Origin: Nitrospirota bacterium
GTDB lineage: Bacteria > Nitrospirota > Thermodesulfovibrionia > SZUA-242
NCBI GenBank assembly: GCA_003235715.1
Contig: QJVM01000051.1
Span: 1-44,047, forward strand
Direction: 5' to 3'
Length of the DNA: 44,047 nt
The position numbers and the translations under genes are program-made. Of this stretch, positions 1 through 10,700 are shown one piece after another; the first letter of the stretch is position 1, and the number at the start of each line of letters is the position of its first letter. The notes beneath the pieces were generated by a model, which saw only the letters and a program-made list of their open reading frames with translations, had not been told where the DNA came from and made no database searches.

Positions 1-14
1 AGACCCTGTAACCC

Positions 15-1427
15 ATGTCTGAACCCATACGCGTTCGATTTGCACCGAGCCCCACCGGATACCTTCATATCGGGGGCGCGAGAACCGCGCTCTTCAACTG
101 GCTTTATGCCCGGGCCACCGGGGGAACCTTTATTCTGCGCATCGAGGATACCGATCGGGACCGTTCCACGGATGATTACATCCAGGCCATCCTGGAGGGC
201 ATGGAGTGGCTGGGCCTCACACATGATGAGGGTCCGTACCGCCAGACCGACCGGATGGACAGCTATCGCAGACACCTGGACCGGATGCTCTCGGAAGGGA
301 AGGCATATTACTGTTACTGCACCAAGGAAGAACTCGAAGAGAAGAGGTCTCTGGCCGCGGCCAGCAAGCAGGAGTACGGTTACGACGGCACCTGCCGCGA
401 CCGGAAGAACCCCCGGGAAGGTATTACGCCCGTTATCCGTTTCCGGATGCCGCCCGGTCTCACGGTCTTTGAAGACCTGATCCGGGGACACATCCGTTTT
501 GAGAACAGTCAGTTCGATGATTTCATCATCGCCCGGGCCGATGGCACGCCCGTATACAACTTCGTGGTCGTGGTGGATGACCTCGATATGGGAATCACGC
601 ATATCATTCGGGGCGATGACCATATCAATAATACGCCCAAGCAGATACAGCTCTATCGCGCGCTGGGCGACCGGGAACCCCCCAAGTTTGCCCACCTGCC
701 CATGATTCTCGGGTCTGACAAAACGCGTCTGTCCAAGCGGCACGGAGCCACCTCCGTCATGGCCTACAAAGAGATGGGCTACCTGCCCGAGGCCCTCAAT
801 AACTACCTGGTCCGGCTCGGCTGGTCCCATGGCGACCAGGAAGTCTTTTCGATGAAGGAGATGATCGAAAAATTCTCCTTCGAGAATATTGGCAAGGCGG
901 CGGCCGTCTTCAATCCCGAGAAACTGCTCTGGCTGAACGGACATTACATCCGGAACACGGACCCGGCAAAGCTTGCGGAACTGCTGTTCCCCTTCCTGGA
1001 GCCTCGTGGGCTGACCGCCGGGGAGCAGGCGCGCAACCCCGCATGGCTCGCCAAGGCGGTGGCCACACTCAAGGAGAGAAGCCAGACCCTGGTGGAGATG
1101 GCGGACCAGATGAGGTACTACCTTGCAGATGAGATCGACTTCGATGAGAAGTCGGCGTCAAAATTCCTCACGCCGGATAGCGTGCCCGTTCTCTCGCTGC
1201 TCCGGGAACGACTGGCCGGACTGGAAAACTTCTCACACGACGGATTGGAGTCCCTCTTCAAGGCCTTGTGCGAGGAGAAGGGGCTCAAACTCAAAAACCT
1301 GGCCCAGCCTGCCCGTGTGGCGCTGACGGGCGGCACCGCCAGCCCGGGCATCTATGAACTGATCGAGGTCATGGGCAAAACCATGACCCTGAACCGGCTG
1401 GACAAAGCCATCACGCGCCTCGGATGA
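15..1427 (+). CDS. gltX: Glutamyl-tRNA synthetase
   Basis: 470-aa ORF; class I aaRS signatures RFAPSPTGYLHIGGARTALFNW (HIGH-like) and KTRLSKRHG (KMSKS-like). Confidence 0.97.
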   Translation: MSEPIRVRFAPSPTGYLHIGGARTALFNWLYARATGGTFILRIEDTDRDRSTDDYIQAILEGMEWLGLTHDEGPYRQTDRMDSYRRHLDRMLSEGKAYYCYCTKEELEEKRSLAAASKQEYGYDGTCRDRKNPREGITPVIRFRMPPGLTVFEDLIRGHIRFENSQFDDFIIARADGTPVYNFVVVVDDLDMGITHIIRGDDHINNTPKQIQLYRALGDREPPKFAHLPMILGSDKTRLSKRHGATSVMAYKEMGYLPEALNNYLVRLGWSHGDQEVFSMKEMIEKFSFENIGKAAAVFNPEKLLWLNGHYIRNTDPAKLAELLFPFLEPRGLTAGEQARNPAWLAKAVATLKERSQTLVEMADQMRYYLADEIDFDEKSASKFLTPDSVPVLSLLRERLAGLENFSHDGLESLFKALCEEKGLKLKNLAQPARVALTGGTASPGIYELIEVMGKTMTLNRLDKAITRLG

Positions 1428-2776
1428 ACTCCTGGTCGCCCGTATCCTGGAGGCAGAAGCCGGCCACACAGATCCCGGTCTATCCTTCACAAGACGCCCT
1501 GGATGCCGCGCTTGAAGAGCTTGCCGTGCTGCCTCCGCTGGTCACAGTCTGGGAAATCGAGGCCCTCAAATCCAAGATTGCGGAGGCCGCCGACGGTCGG
1601 GCCTTTATGCTCCAGGGCGGGGACTGTGCCGAAAGCTTTGCCGACTGCACCCGCTCGGCCGTCCTGAACAAGCTTAAGATCCTTCTTCAGATGAGCGTGA
1701 TTCTGGTTCACGGGCTGGACCGACGGGTCATACGGGTGGGCCGGTTTGCAGGCCAATACGCGAAACCGCGCTCCGCGGACACGGAAACCCGGGACGGCGT
1801 CACCCTCCCCAGTTACCGGGGGGACCTCATCAATCACATCGGCTTCACGCCCGAGGAAAGAACACCGGATCCGGCTCTCCTGCTTCGGGGGTATGAGCGG
1901 GCCGCCCTGACGCTGAACTACGTGAGGTCCCTCGTCGAGGGGGGGTTTGCGGATCTGCATCATCCTGAGAACTGGGACCTCGAGTTTGTGGGCCATTCCC
2001 CCCTGGCCGAGGAATACCGGAAGGCGGTATCCGAGATCAGCCGCTCCGTTCATTTCATGGAGGCGATCCTTGGCACCCGGGCCTTTGAGGTCAACCGGGT
2101 GGATTTCTACGCCGGCCATGAGGCCCTCCACCTTTATTACGAAGAGGCCCATACGAAACAAACCGCAGGGTACGAAGGGTGGTACAACCTCACCACGCAT
2201 TTCCCGTGGATCGGCGCCCGCACGGTCGATATCCATTCGGCTCACGTCGAATACATGAGGGGCATCCGGAATCCCATCGGAATCAAGGTGGGGCCGGCCA
2301 TGACGCCGGAGGGACTCACGCATCTGCTATCCGTTCTCAATCCGATGCTTGAACCGGGACGCATCACCCTCATCCACCGCTTCGGAGTGCAGAAGATCCA
2401 ATCCGTCCTGCCGCCCCTGGTGGAGGCGGTCCGGAACAGCGGCCATCCGGTTCTCTGGATCTCCGACCCTATGCACGGAAACACCATCACCACAGCGGAC
2501 GGGGTCAAGACCCGCAGGTTCGAACACATCCTGGCCGAACTTCGCTATGCCTTTGTCATTCACAACGACCTCGGCTCACGGCTTGGCGGAGTGCATTTCG
2601 AACTGACCGGCGAAAATGTGACGGAATGTGTCGGCGGTGCACGGGGATTGAGTGAAGCGGATCTTCACAAGGCCTATCGATCCCAGGTCGACCCCAGGCT
2701 CAACTACGAACAGGCCGTGGAGATGGCCATGCTCATCGTGGATCTGGCCCAGACGGACCCTCCGTCCCAAACCTGA
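1424..2776 (+). CDS. 3-deoxy-7-phosphoheptulonate synthase, class II (plant-type DAHP synthase)
   Basis: 450-aa ORF with class II DAHPS motifs: LQGGDCAESFADC, VGRFAGQYAKPRS, GHEALHLYYEEA, WISDPMHGNT, GGVHFELTGENVTEC. Start overlaps the gltX stop by 4 nt. Confidence 0.95.
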   Translation: MNSWSPVSWRQKPATQIPVYPSQDALDAALEELAVLPPLVTVWEIEALKSKIAEAADGRAFMLQGGDCAESFADCTRSAVLNKLKILLQMSVILVHGLDRRVIRVGRFAGQYAKPRSADTETRDGVTLPSYRGDLINHIGFTPEERTPDPALLLRGYERAALTLNYVRSLVEGGFADLHHPENWDLEFVGHSPLAEEYRKAVSEISRSVHFMEAILGTRAFEVNRVDFYAGHEALHLYYEEAHTKQTAGYEGWYNLTTHFPWIGARTVDIHSAHVEYMRGIRNPIGIKVGPAMTPEGLTHLLSVLNPMLEPGRITLIHRFGVQKIQSVLPPLVEAVRNSGHPVLWISDPMHGNTITTADGVKTRRFEHILAELRYAFVIHNDLGSRLGGVHFELTGENVTECVGGARGLSEADLHKAYRSQVDPRLNYEQAVEMAMLIVDLAQTDPPSQT

Positions 2777-2919
2777 GCTCTCTTGACACCGCCGGATACG
2801 CGGCACCCCCATCCGTCCCCCTGCGCCACCATTCCCCCCCTTCTAACCAAAAGGCTGGAGAACTCGCGGATGACCCTATGGGTTGCGGGCTCGCTCAGGA
2901 AAGGGGCCGGCAAAAAGAA

Positions 2920-2947
2920 GCGGGGCCGTTCGGCCCCGCCTTTATTT
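2920..2947. terminator. Bidirectional intrinsic terminator between convergent DAHP synthase (+) and nrfA (-)
   Basis: GCGGGGCC-GTTC-GGCCCCGC perfect 8-bp stem followed by C-TTTATTT on +; on - the stem is followed by TTCTTTTTG. Confidence 0.85.
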
Positions 2948-2966
2948 CGGCTGGGTTGCCGCTGGG

Positions 2967-4451
2967 CTACATCTTCTTGATCATGAGGATTCGGTCCGTA
3001 ATGCCGTAGGGGTCCTCGACCTCCACGCCCGCCTGTGCCATCAACTGCTTCTTGCCCCTGTTGTTCAAATACTTATCAAGCTCCAGGTCGACCACCATGG
3101 GGACCTCCACACCTGCCTGGGTGAGCGCCTGTCGGAGAAGGGCCTCGGCCTTGCCGGCGAACCCCACCGCATCGCCCAGGATCCGTGCCGCCTCCGTAGG
3201 ATTATGGAAGCCGACTGAGTTCTCCGCGCCCACATAAAGGGACCGGAAGAACGCTTCCATGTAGAAATCCTTCGCTTTCTCATAGAATTCGGGGTCAATG
3301 TTCTTTCCCGCGGCCTGGGCCGCGTGGGTCTGCTCCAGCAGTTTCGCCACCGTGGCGGTCGCATACCCGGCTCGCAGCATCAGGGAAACGGTCCGGTCCT
3401 GAATCGCGAATACCTGTTCCCGCAGCCACTCGACACTCTCCGTGTGGCACTGCATGCAGGCCTTCAGGTCCTCCTTCAGAGGGCTCGTTACCCGATGGTT
3501 CGACGCCTTGACCGCACCCACCTTGGTATAGGACATATGGCAATCCGCACAGGCCGCTCCGGCCTTCCAGTGGACGCTGTTCATCGAGAAGAGTTCGAAC
3601 TCCGGATGACGCATAAACGGCATCTTGAATCCCGTCACCTTCTGCGTCCATTCCCCTACACTCTTATCCTCCCGGATTTGTTTGATGATGTTCTCCACCG
3701 GGATGTTTCCCCAGGAACTGCCCTGCCACGGGAAGTAAATGCCCACCGATTTCTTGTTTTCGTCCTTCTTGATGTTATAGGTCACATGGCACTGGCCACA
3801 CACCACACTCCGCATCTCCTGATGCGTCAGCTTGTTCGGATCCACGCCGATGGCTTCCAGCGCCTTCACCAGCGTGAAGCCCCTGGAGATCTTCAGGGAC
3901 ATATCCTTGTTGTCATGACAATCCACGCACGCCACCCCCAGTTCCTGATGCTTCTCCGGAATCATCAGGCGGACCTCGTTCCAGGGTTTGCTGTAGTAAT
4001 CAATCCCGTGCTCGGCTTCCAGCTTTGGGGCATAGGGCGTCTTGCATGTCAGGCACACCCCGCCGGCGCCAACCCGTGAGGGATCGATCTCGATCTGGTC
4101 CTTCAGCATATACAGATGCCCCCGGGGCTCGTTGTATTCCACCCCGAAGCCCCAGCCGTTGAAAAGCAGGGCCATGAACGGAAATTCAGACAATTTGTCA
4201 TACGTAATATTGTCAGCGTCGAACCCCTTCTTGTAACGGCTCTTGCCCGCCGGCGTGGCCTCCCCCGTCTTCTTCCAGAGTTCATATTCCGTGGGATAGG
4301 CTTTCCCCCATTCCGCCGGGTCCATCTCCCCGTCGGGGATAGTGACCGCCTTGACCTGCTGGGGTTTGGGCTGCTGACAGGCAGGCATCAACATGAACGG
4401 GACGACCACAACCATCAACAGAGCCACCATCAGAAAGACATTCCTCTTCAT
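2967..4451 (-). CDS. nrfA: Ammonia-forming pentaheme cytochrome c nitrite reductase, catalytic subunit
   Basis: 494 aa; catalytic CXXCK heme motif (CLTCK) plus CVDCH, CGQCH, CADCH, CMQCH; NrfA context such as MPFMRHPEFELFSMNSVHWKAGAACADCHMSY. Immediately downstream of nrfH. Confidence 0.96.
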   Translation of the reverse strand: MKRNVFLMVALLMVVVVPFMLMPACQQPKPQQVKAVTIPDGEMDPAEWGKAYPTEYELWKKTGEATPAGKSRYKKGFDADNITYDKLSEFPFMALLFNGWGFGVEYNEPRGHLYMLKDQIEIDPSRVGAGGVCLTCKTPYAPKLEAEHGIDYYSKPWNEVRLMIPEKHQELGVACVDCHDNKDMSLKISRGFTLVKALEAIGVDPNKLTHQEMRSVVCGQCHVTYNIKKDENKKSVGIYFPWQGSSWGNIPVENIIKQIREDKSVGEWTQKVTGFKMPFMRHPEFELFSMNSVHWKAGAACADCHMSYTKVGAVKASNHRVTSPLKEDLKACMQCHTESVEWLREQVFAIQDRTVSLMLRAGYATATVAKLLEQTHAAQAAGKNIDPEFYEKAKDFYMEAFFRSLYVGAENSVGFHNPTEAARILGDAVGFAGKAEALLRQALTQAGVEVPMVVDLELDKYLNNRGKKQLMAQAGVEVEDPYGITDRILMIKKM

Positions 4452-4467
4452 GGGTTCCCCCTCCTTT

Positions 4468-4941
4468 CTACAAGGTTGCCATGGCTCCGGTGCGCTTGTG
4501 CGCGAGCCTTCGATGGCAATCCCAGCACTGCCTTTCCTGGTTAATCATGGACACCGTGGTTTCATGACAGCGGATGCAGTTGGCCTGGAGCACTTCCCGG
4601 CCGTGGTCCGTGATGCGGATGGTGTCAGGGGCCAGCCCTGAGTAGAAGAAGCCTACATCCTTCATGCCGTCGATGGCTTTCCAGACGTAGTGCGCGGCCC
4701 GGTTTTCATTGGGCAGGTGACAATCGACACACTTGCCTCTCCTGTGCGCGCCGGCGTGGGACCAGGCCTCGAATTCCGCTTCCATGACGTGGCACCCCCC
4801 GCAGAATATCGGGGCCTCGGTCTTGGCCATCAGCTTGGGCGGCCCGAAAAACAGGAAGGCAAACAGCGCGGCACCTGCCGCAATGACGACCAGGAGAACT
4901 CCCATCACCCTTCCGTAGCGTCCTTTACCCATAGTTCTCAC
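4468..4941 (-). CDS. nrfH: Cytochrome c nitrite reductase small subunit, NapC/NirT family tetraheme quinol dehydrogenase
   Basis: 157 aa; N-terminal TM helix and four CXXCH motifs (CGGCH, CVDCH, CIRCH, CWDCH); 16-nt gap to nrfA. Confidence 0.94.
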   Translation of the reverse strand: MRTMGKGRYGRVMGVLLVVIAAGAALFAFLFFGPPKLMAKTEAPIFCGGCHVMEAEFEAWSHAGAHRRGKCVDCHLPNENRAAHYVWKAIDGMKDVGFFYSGLAPDTIRITDHGREVLQANCIRCHETTVSMINQERQCWDCHRRLAHKRTGAMATL

Positions 4942-5025
4942 CCCCTTTTCAGGTGGACGGTTCGTTACGCAATGACAGGGTCCGTGTTCTTCGACAGATA
5001 TCGACTACTCCCTCCTTGTAGCCCA

Positions 5026-5053
5026 AGTCTATCAAAATTCCATTACCAGTCAA
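5026..5053 (-). promoter_or_regulatory. Candidate sigma70-type promoter upstream of nrfHA
   Basis: Minus strand TTGACT-N16-TAGACT, about 85 nt upstream of the nrfH ATG; matches 5/6 and 4/6 of the consensus hexamers. Confidence 0.4.
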
Positions 5054-5240
5054 TCTCATAATCAACAAGAGGAGACCCAACGCTTCCGTTGCAGAAGCCT
5101 TGGGGCAAATCGCAGGGTCAAAACGTTGTGAATCAACGAGTTAGGGCCATTCGAAAGCAACAGGCGGGATACGGGAACATCGGGGCAAACTCGGCCGGGA
5201 GACCACGTCCGATTTGAACAGGGAAAAACAGGAAGAAAGG

Positions 5241-6152
5241 TTAGATCTGTCTGCCGTTGACGACGCGCTCCAGCCACTTGCGGATGCGGTTGGCATCACC
5301 CATGGGCGTAAGCTTTCCCCACGAATCCAGGAGCACAATCACCAGCGGACGTTCCGCGATCCAGGTCTGCATCACCAGGCATTTCCCGGCCTCATGAATG
5401 AATCCTGTCTTGGAAACGTCAATGCGCCAGTTGTCATTGCGCACGAGGGCATTGGTATTGCCGAATTCCCGAGTACGCCCCTTGACCTCCACCTTGTACT
5501 TCTCCGTGGTGGAAAAGGTGCGAATGGTGGGGTACGTCGCAGCCTCGCTGATCAGTTCGACGAGGTCCCGGGCCGTCGATACATTCCGGGCCGATATTCC
5601 GGTGGGATCGAAAAAGACCGTACCGCGAAGCCCCAGTTCCCCCGCCTTCCGGTTCATGGTTTTCACAAATTCGGCCTTTCCGCCCGGGTAATGCCGAGCC
5701 AGGGCTGAGGCCGCACGGTTCTCCGAGGCCATCAGGGCGAGCCTCAACATATCACCCCGCTTGAGTCTGGAGCCCACGGGGAGCCTGGAGGCACTCCAGC
5801 GTATCCGGTCCACGTCATCGCGGGTTACCGTGAGCTCTTCCTCGAAATCCTGTCCGGCATCGAGCACCACCATGGACGTCATCAGTTTGGTAATGGACGC
5901 GATGGGCACGACCGCGTCGGAATTCTTTTCATAAAGCACAGAACCGTCGGACAGGTCGGCCACGATGGCTGAGGCCGAACGAAGCGCAGGACGCCGGACC
6001 TTGGCCATCTCGATGGTACCGGCAAGGGTTATCCCTGGTGGCTCGGGCCGAAAAACGGGAAGCGCCGGACTTTCTCCGGCCAGAGTCCCTGCGGGAGAAA
6101 CGAGAAATGCGTTGACCGCGAGACCAAAGATCAAGGTATAGGCTTTCTTCAC
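5241..6152 (-). CDS. D-alanyl-D-alanine endopeptidase (PBP7/PbpG-like, peptidase S11)
   Basis: 303 aa with signal peptide; SxxK (SITKLMTSMVV), SxN (SENRAAS) and KTG (SKTGF) motifs. Confidence 0.92.
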   Translation of the reverse strand: MKKAYTLIFGLAVNAFLVSPAGTLAGESPALPVFRPEPPGITLAGTIEMAKVRRPALRSASAIVADLSDGSVLYEKNSDAVVPIASITKLMTSMVVLDAGQDFEEELTVTRDDVDRIRWSASRLPVGSRLKRGDMLRLALMASENRAASALARHYPGGKAEFVKTMNRKAGELGLRGTVFFDPTGISARNVSTARDLVELISEAATYPTIRTFSTTEKYKVEVKGRTREFGNTNALVRNDNWRIDVSKTGFIHEAGKCLVMQTWIAERPLVIVLLDSWGKLTPMGDANRIRKWLERVVNGRQI

Positions 6153-6411
6153 TGTTCAACCTGGCGAATCGGTATTGGGCCGGCCAGTGATAGCCGGTGG
6201 CACGACCGCGGACATTCTATACTGAAAACCATTTAATGTGAACCCCTTACACGGAATCCCCTTCTTTTCGGCTTGAAGTTTTGGAATATACAGCCCCCCT
6301 TAATGGCCTTACAGGACCCGTTTTGTCCGGAGTTCAGGGTGGCCCCGAGCGTCCCGGCAGGGACAAAGCAGATCGAACAACCTGTTCCTGCCCTATAATG
6401 ACGGCACAGTC

Positions 6412-7770
6412 ATGACACACACACGAAGCGAAAAGCCTCGACGTTTCTGGCGGCGCATCTGGGACACGGACCCGACAGGACAGCCGGCTATCAAGGCCGT
6501 GTGCATCCGGAGCCTGCGCGTGTTTCACGTGGTGGTACAGGAGGTCTCGGGTGGACACCTCACCATCAGGGCCCAAAGCCTGGTTTATACCAGTCTGCTC
6601 TCCCTGGTCCCGCTTCTGGCAGTGAGTTTTTCCGTCTTGAAGGGGCTTGGAATTCATGCCCGTTACGAGATCGTGCTTTACTATTTTCTCGAACCTCTCG
6701 GAGACCCCGGCGTGGAGTTGTCCATGACGCTGATCGGGTTCGTCGAGAACGCCCAGGCGGGAATCATTGGAACGGTCGGTCTGGCCTTCCTCTTCTATAC
6801 GGTCTTCTCCCTGGTGAGCAAGGTTGAGGAATCCCTGAACGACATCTGGTACGAGAAGAACAAGAAGCTGTGCCTGACGAGGTTTGCCACGTATATCAGC
6901 GTGATCCTGGCGGCTCCCCTGCTTGTGGCTTTAGCCGCCGGTTTTGCCGCCACGTTCCGGGAAATCGCGGTAGTCAAGAGTCTCATGGAGAGGTCCGGTT
7001 TGGTTTCGGTCCTGCCGGTCTTCAGCAAACTGCTGTTTCTTGCCATTGTCTCCGCTTCCTTTACGTTGATTTACGCCGTGCTGCCCAATGCCCGCGTCCG
7101 ACCCGTCCCCGCCCTGACCGGGGGCATCTTTGCGGGCACGTCCTGGCTCGTCACGGGTTGGCTCTTTGCCCGTTTCGTGGCCACCTCCGCCCGATACTCG
7201 GCCATCTACTCCAGTTTCGCCACGATTATCCTGTTTCTCATCTGGCTCTACTGGAGCTTTCTGATTCTGCTCCTGGGCGCAAAGGCCGCCTTCTACACGC
7301 AGTACCCCGGACTTCACAGGGCCGTTCGCTTGAAAACCGTCGGGGTTTCCGACGCCGAAGCATGCGCCTTGCGGACGATGTACATCCTCTCCAGAAACTT
7401 CCATGAAGGAATTCCTCCCCCCGGTATCGAGTCCCTCGTCAGGAACCTGCGCATGCCCTTTGAACTGGTCAAGGACGTTCTGGCCGCCCTCGAGAGTCGC
7501 GGTCTCGTGGTCAAAGTGGCCGAGTCCAGCGAGCAAACCTGGCTGCCGGCGCGGGATGCAGAGAGCATCACCGTACGGGAAACCCTCGAATCGGTGGGCG
7601 TCGTTGGAAGGAGAGAAGCACGCGGGGCCACAACGGAGAACCCGGTGTGGAGCCTGCTCGCGGAATCAGACCGTATACGAAACGAGTTTCTCGATAACAA
7701 GACCCTGGGCCAGATGGTGAGGTCGGAAGGCGAAAGGAGAGAGGAAACCGGTTCGAATGAGACCCGATAA
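6412..7770 (+). CDS. YihY/BrkB (UPF0761) family inner-membrane protein
   Basis: 452 aa, multiple TM helices; LTIRAQSLVYTSLLSLVPLLAVSFSVL, IWLYWSFLILLLGAKAAFY typical of YihY; C-terminal winged-helix-like segment. Confidence 0.88.
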   Translation: MTHTRSEKPRRFWRRIWDTDPTGQPAIKAVCIRSLRVFHVVVQEVSGGHLTIRAQSLVYTSLLSLVPLLAVSFSVLKGLGIHARYEIVLYYFLEPLGDPGVELSMTLIGFVENAQAGIIGTVGLAFLFYTVFSLVSKVEESLNDIWYEKNKKLCLTRFATYISVILAAPLLVALAAGFAATFREIAVVKSLMERSGLVSVLPVFSKLLFLAIVSASFTLIYAVLPNARVRPVPALTGGIFAGTSWLVTGWLFARFVATSARYSAIYSSFATIILFLIWLYWSFLILLLGAKAAFYTQYPGLHRAVRLKTVGVSDAEACALRTMYILSRNFHEGIPPPGIESLVRNLRMPFELVKDVLAALESRGLVVKVAESSEQTWLPARDAESITVRETLESVGVVGRREARGATTENPVWSLLAESDRIRNEFLDNKTLGQMVRSEGERREETGSNETR

Positions 7771-7778
7771 GGGAGGGC

Positions 7779-10700
7779 TCAAGGGTTTGACCCGCCGGGC
7801 AGGATCGGTTCGATCACCTTCACCGGTGCGCCCAGAACCCTCCCCAGAAGTCCAAGCAGTCTCTTGCCGGTTCCCAGAGCAGACATGGGACTGATCGTGG
7901 GTTCCGTCACCGTGCCTCGGACCTCCAGGGGAACGGTCACGATGCTTCCGTCAAGAATGTAGGACACGATGGGGATTCGTTTTACCACGGCATCCACCGT
8001 GGTAAAGGGTGCAACCAGAATTTCACCCTGGATTTCGTTTGTTTCCAGGTTTACGGTTCCGGCCATGACCAGGTCCATGGCCCCTCCGTCAAGGGCGGCT
8101 TGCCTGATATTCAGAATTCCGTTCGCCATGTCCCCCTGCACATCCAGGGAATTGTATGCAAAGCCCTTATCTAGGCCCTCGAAACCGGCCCCCTTGATCA
8201 CCTCGGTCACGGTCAGAAACTCCAGGACCCGGGCCAGGAGAACCGCCCGGTGAATCCGGCCGTCCGTGGCCTTCATCGTAAAGACCCCGGTGGCGGACCT
8301 TATCAGTTCGGAGGGAGCCCCCGCCGACTTCACGCTTCCAGAGAGATCGAATACACCGGTCATGGCACTTCGTTTTTCCGAAAGGCAGAGAACCGTGGGG
8401 GCGAACTCCTGCTGCCGAGCCTGAAGGTTGAGGTCAAGACGAAAGCGATCTCCAACCTGTTCCACGGTTCCGGTGCTTGAAATATCACACAGGGCCGCAT
8501 CCCGGATATCCAGGCGGCGGCTTCCGTCAGGTTCAAGAACCAGGTCGCCGAGGAAAGGCCGCCAGGTATAACCGCCCAACTCAAGGTACCCCGCCTGCAG
8601 GCGGACAACACCCTTTACGGGGAAAGCCCGTTCTCGAGCTTCCTTCTTGTCTGTTCCCGTCGTGGCCTCCCGGTCCCGCAGAGCTGCGCGGATCCGGCTC
8701 CAGGGAATTCCTTCTGCCGAAACATCCAGGCTCAAGACAAGCGCGTCCTCGCTGGCCCTCACTTCGCCGCCGGTCAAAAAGGTTTGGTCAAAAACCCGGA
8801 GTTCGGCATCCTGAACATGAAGCACACTGCCGCGCCCAAGGAGCGAAACCCGGTCTATGTGGACCGGTCCGACCGGCGTCACAGGCAGGGTAAATCCCCG
8901 GCCTGCAAGACGCCCCGTAAAGAGGGAATCAAAAGGTTGCGCAAAATCCAGGTGAAAGAGAGCCTCTCCCTCGAGCAGAGAATCTTGCCACCAGCCTTCT
9001 GGGGCCCGAATCATGCCATCGAGAGTCTCTTGCCTCAGAGTGCCTCGGAATTCAACGTCTGCGGTCCTTTTCGTGGCCACAAGGCGCATGCGGGCTGAAG
9101 AGGAACCGTCGCGAATCTCCAGGTCATCCACCTCGATATCACCGGGCGTGTACCGAATGGCGGTGCGAACGGTCACGCCGGACTCAAAGCCCAAGGTCCC
9201 CTGCAGGTTCCCTCCCTCGCCCGACCGGTGCCTGATCCAAAGATTCGAAAACGATACGGGCGTCATCACCTGAATCTTCTCCGGCAACCGCAGACGGCCG
9301 GAGACGTAACGGGTCGCCTCGGTCCCGGCAAGGCCGGACAAATCCAGATTCCATTCCGCCGGTCCGGCCCGATAACCCGATACGCCCACGTCACCCCAGA
9401 CCTCCGCCTGCATGGCCCGCATCCGCAGGTAACGCGCGGCAAAAGCGTCTGTCGATACCTCGAAATCCCCCCGGTCGATCGTCAGCTCTCCGGGGAGAGC
9501 CTCGGTCCGCCCCGTGACCTCACGGAAGCGACCGGTCAGATGATAGGTCCAGGCCCTGGGCACAAAAAGGGGACCCTCCAGATTCACCTCCGAGATTTCG
9601 GCTATACCGCGCTCCACCGACTGGATGCCCAAAGTCAACTCCGCCCCGGTCTGCGTTCTCCGGACGAGTGCCAGAAACTCCGGCAGATCGGCCTTGCCGC
9701 CGCCGTTGTCAACGCGCAACACCGGTTCCCCCGCCCAGGACACCCTGCCGGAGACCCCGCCGAAGGAACTCGACCCCATGCTGCCAAACAGATGTCTGAA
9801 TCCAACGGACCGGTCCGCATAGTCTGCCGTACCCCGGTCCACCCTGAGCCGAAAGGGAAGTTTTTCATGGCTTACCGCGAGGCTCAACGCCGCGTCCCGT
9901 ACCTTCACATCAATGTGGCGGCGCGTACCTCCGAGGGCGACCCTCCCCTCAGCCCTTCCATAGACGTCCCTCAGACGGAACAGCTCGCTCCGAACCCGGT
10001 CATTACGGATGTATTCCTTCAGGAGGGCAAGAAGGGTTTTCATGCTAATCTCGCCATCACCCTCCAGACCAAAGACCCCGTCCGCGCGGAACAGATCGAG
10101 GATCAAGCCTGCTCCCGTGAGCCGCCCTCCTTCAATGGTCCCGCTCAGATTTCTGCCCGATAGAATCCCCTGCTCTATCCTCACGTTCCCGGTGGCTTCG
10201 GATATGGGAAACGGAAAATGCGGCACTTCTATTTCAAGCCCCTCGCCCCTTCCAGCCAGAACCCAATTGGCCGGGGCCAGAAGCCCGCGTGCATCCGGCC
10301 CGTGCGCCACAAATTCGACGCCCGATACCCTCCCGCCCCGGAGAATTCTGAAAAGGCCATGGGAGCCCTCCAAAGCAGGAAACACGGGAACGAGCACGTG
10401 CCTGACCGCGGCCACATCAGCCTGTGTTAACTGGATATCGGCCCGTGTACCGGCGTCGTCTGCATATCCTTTCTGATAATGCCCGGAGGCCTGGAGTTCA
10501 GGCTGCCCGATACGGAGGTCGTCGATGGCCAGGTCCAGGCCATCCTCCCTCACCGCCAGAGCCCCCTTCAAGCCCACCTTCTCAACGCTGAACTCCCGGC
10601 CCTCGTACCGGACCGGAAAGCGCGGGGCGGCCAAGGTGAATCGATAATCCTGAGCCAGCCCCCGAATGGACATGTCCATTTCCACGTCTGCAGGCAAGGG

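Noticed and set aside
3324-4079. 251-aa plus-strand ORF
   Set aside because: Antisense to nrfA, which has all heme motifs in the minus frame.
5030-5065. Possible FNR box upstream of nrfH
   Set aside because: TTGAT and ATCAA half-sites occur, but no full TTGAT-N4-ATCAA dyad.
9228-10163. 311-aa plus-strand ORF
   Set aside because: Antisense to the AsmA-like gene; low-complexity P/R/G-rich composition typical of a shadow ORF.
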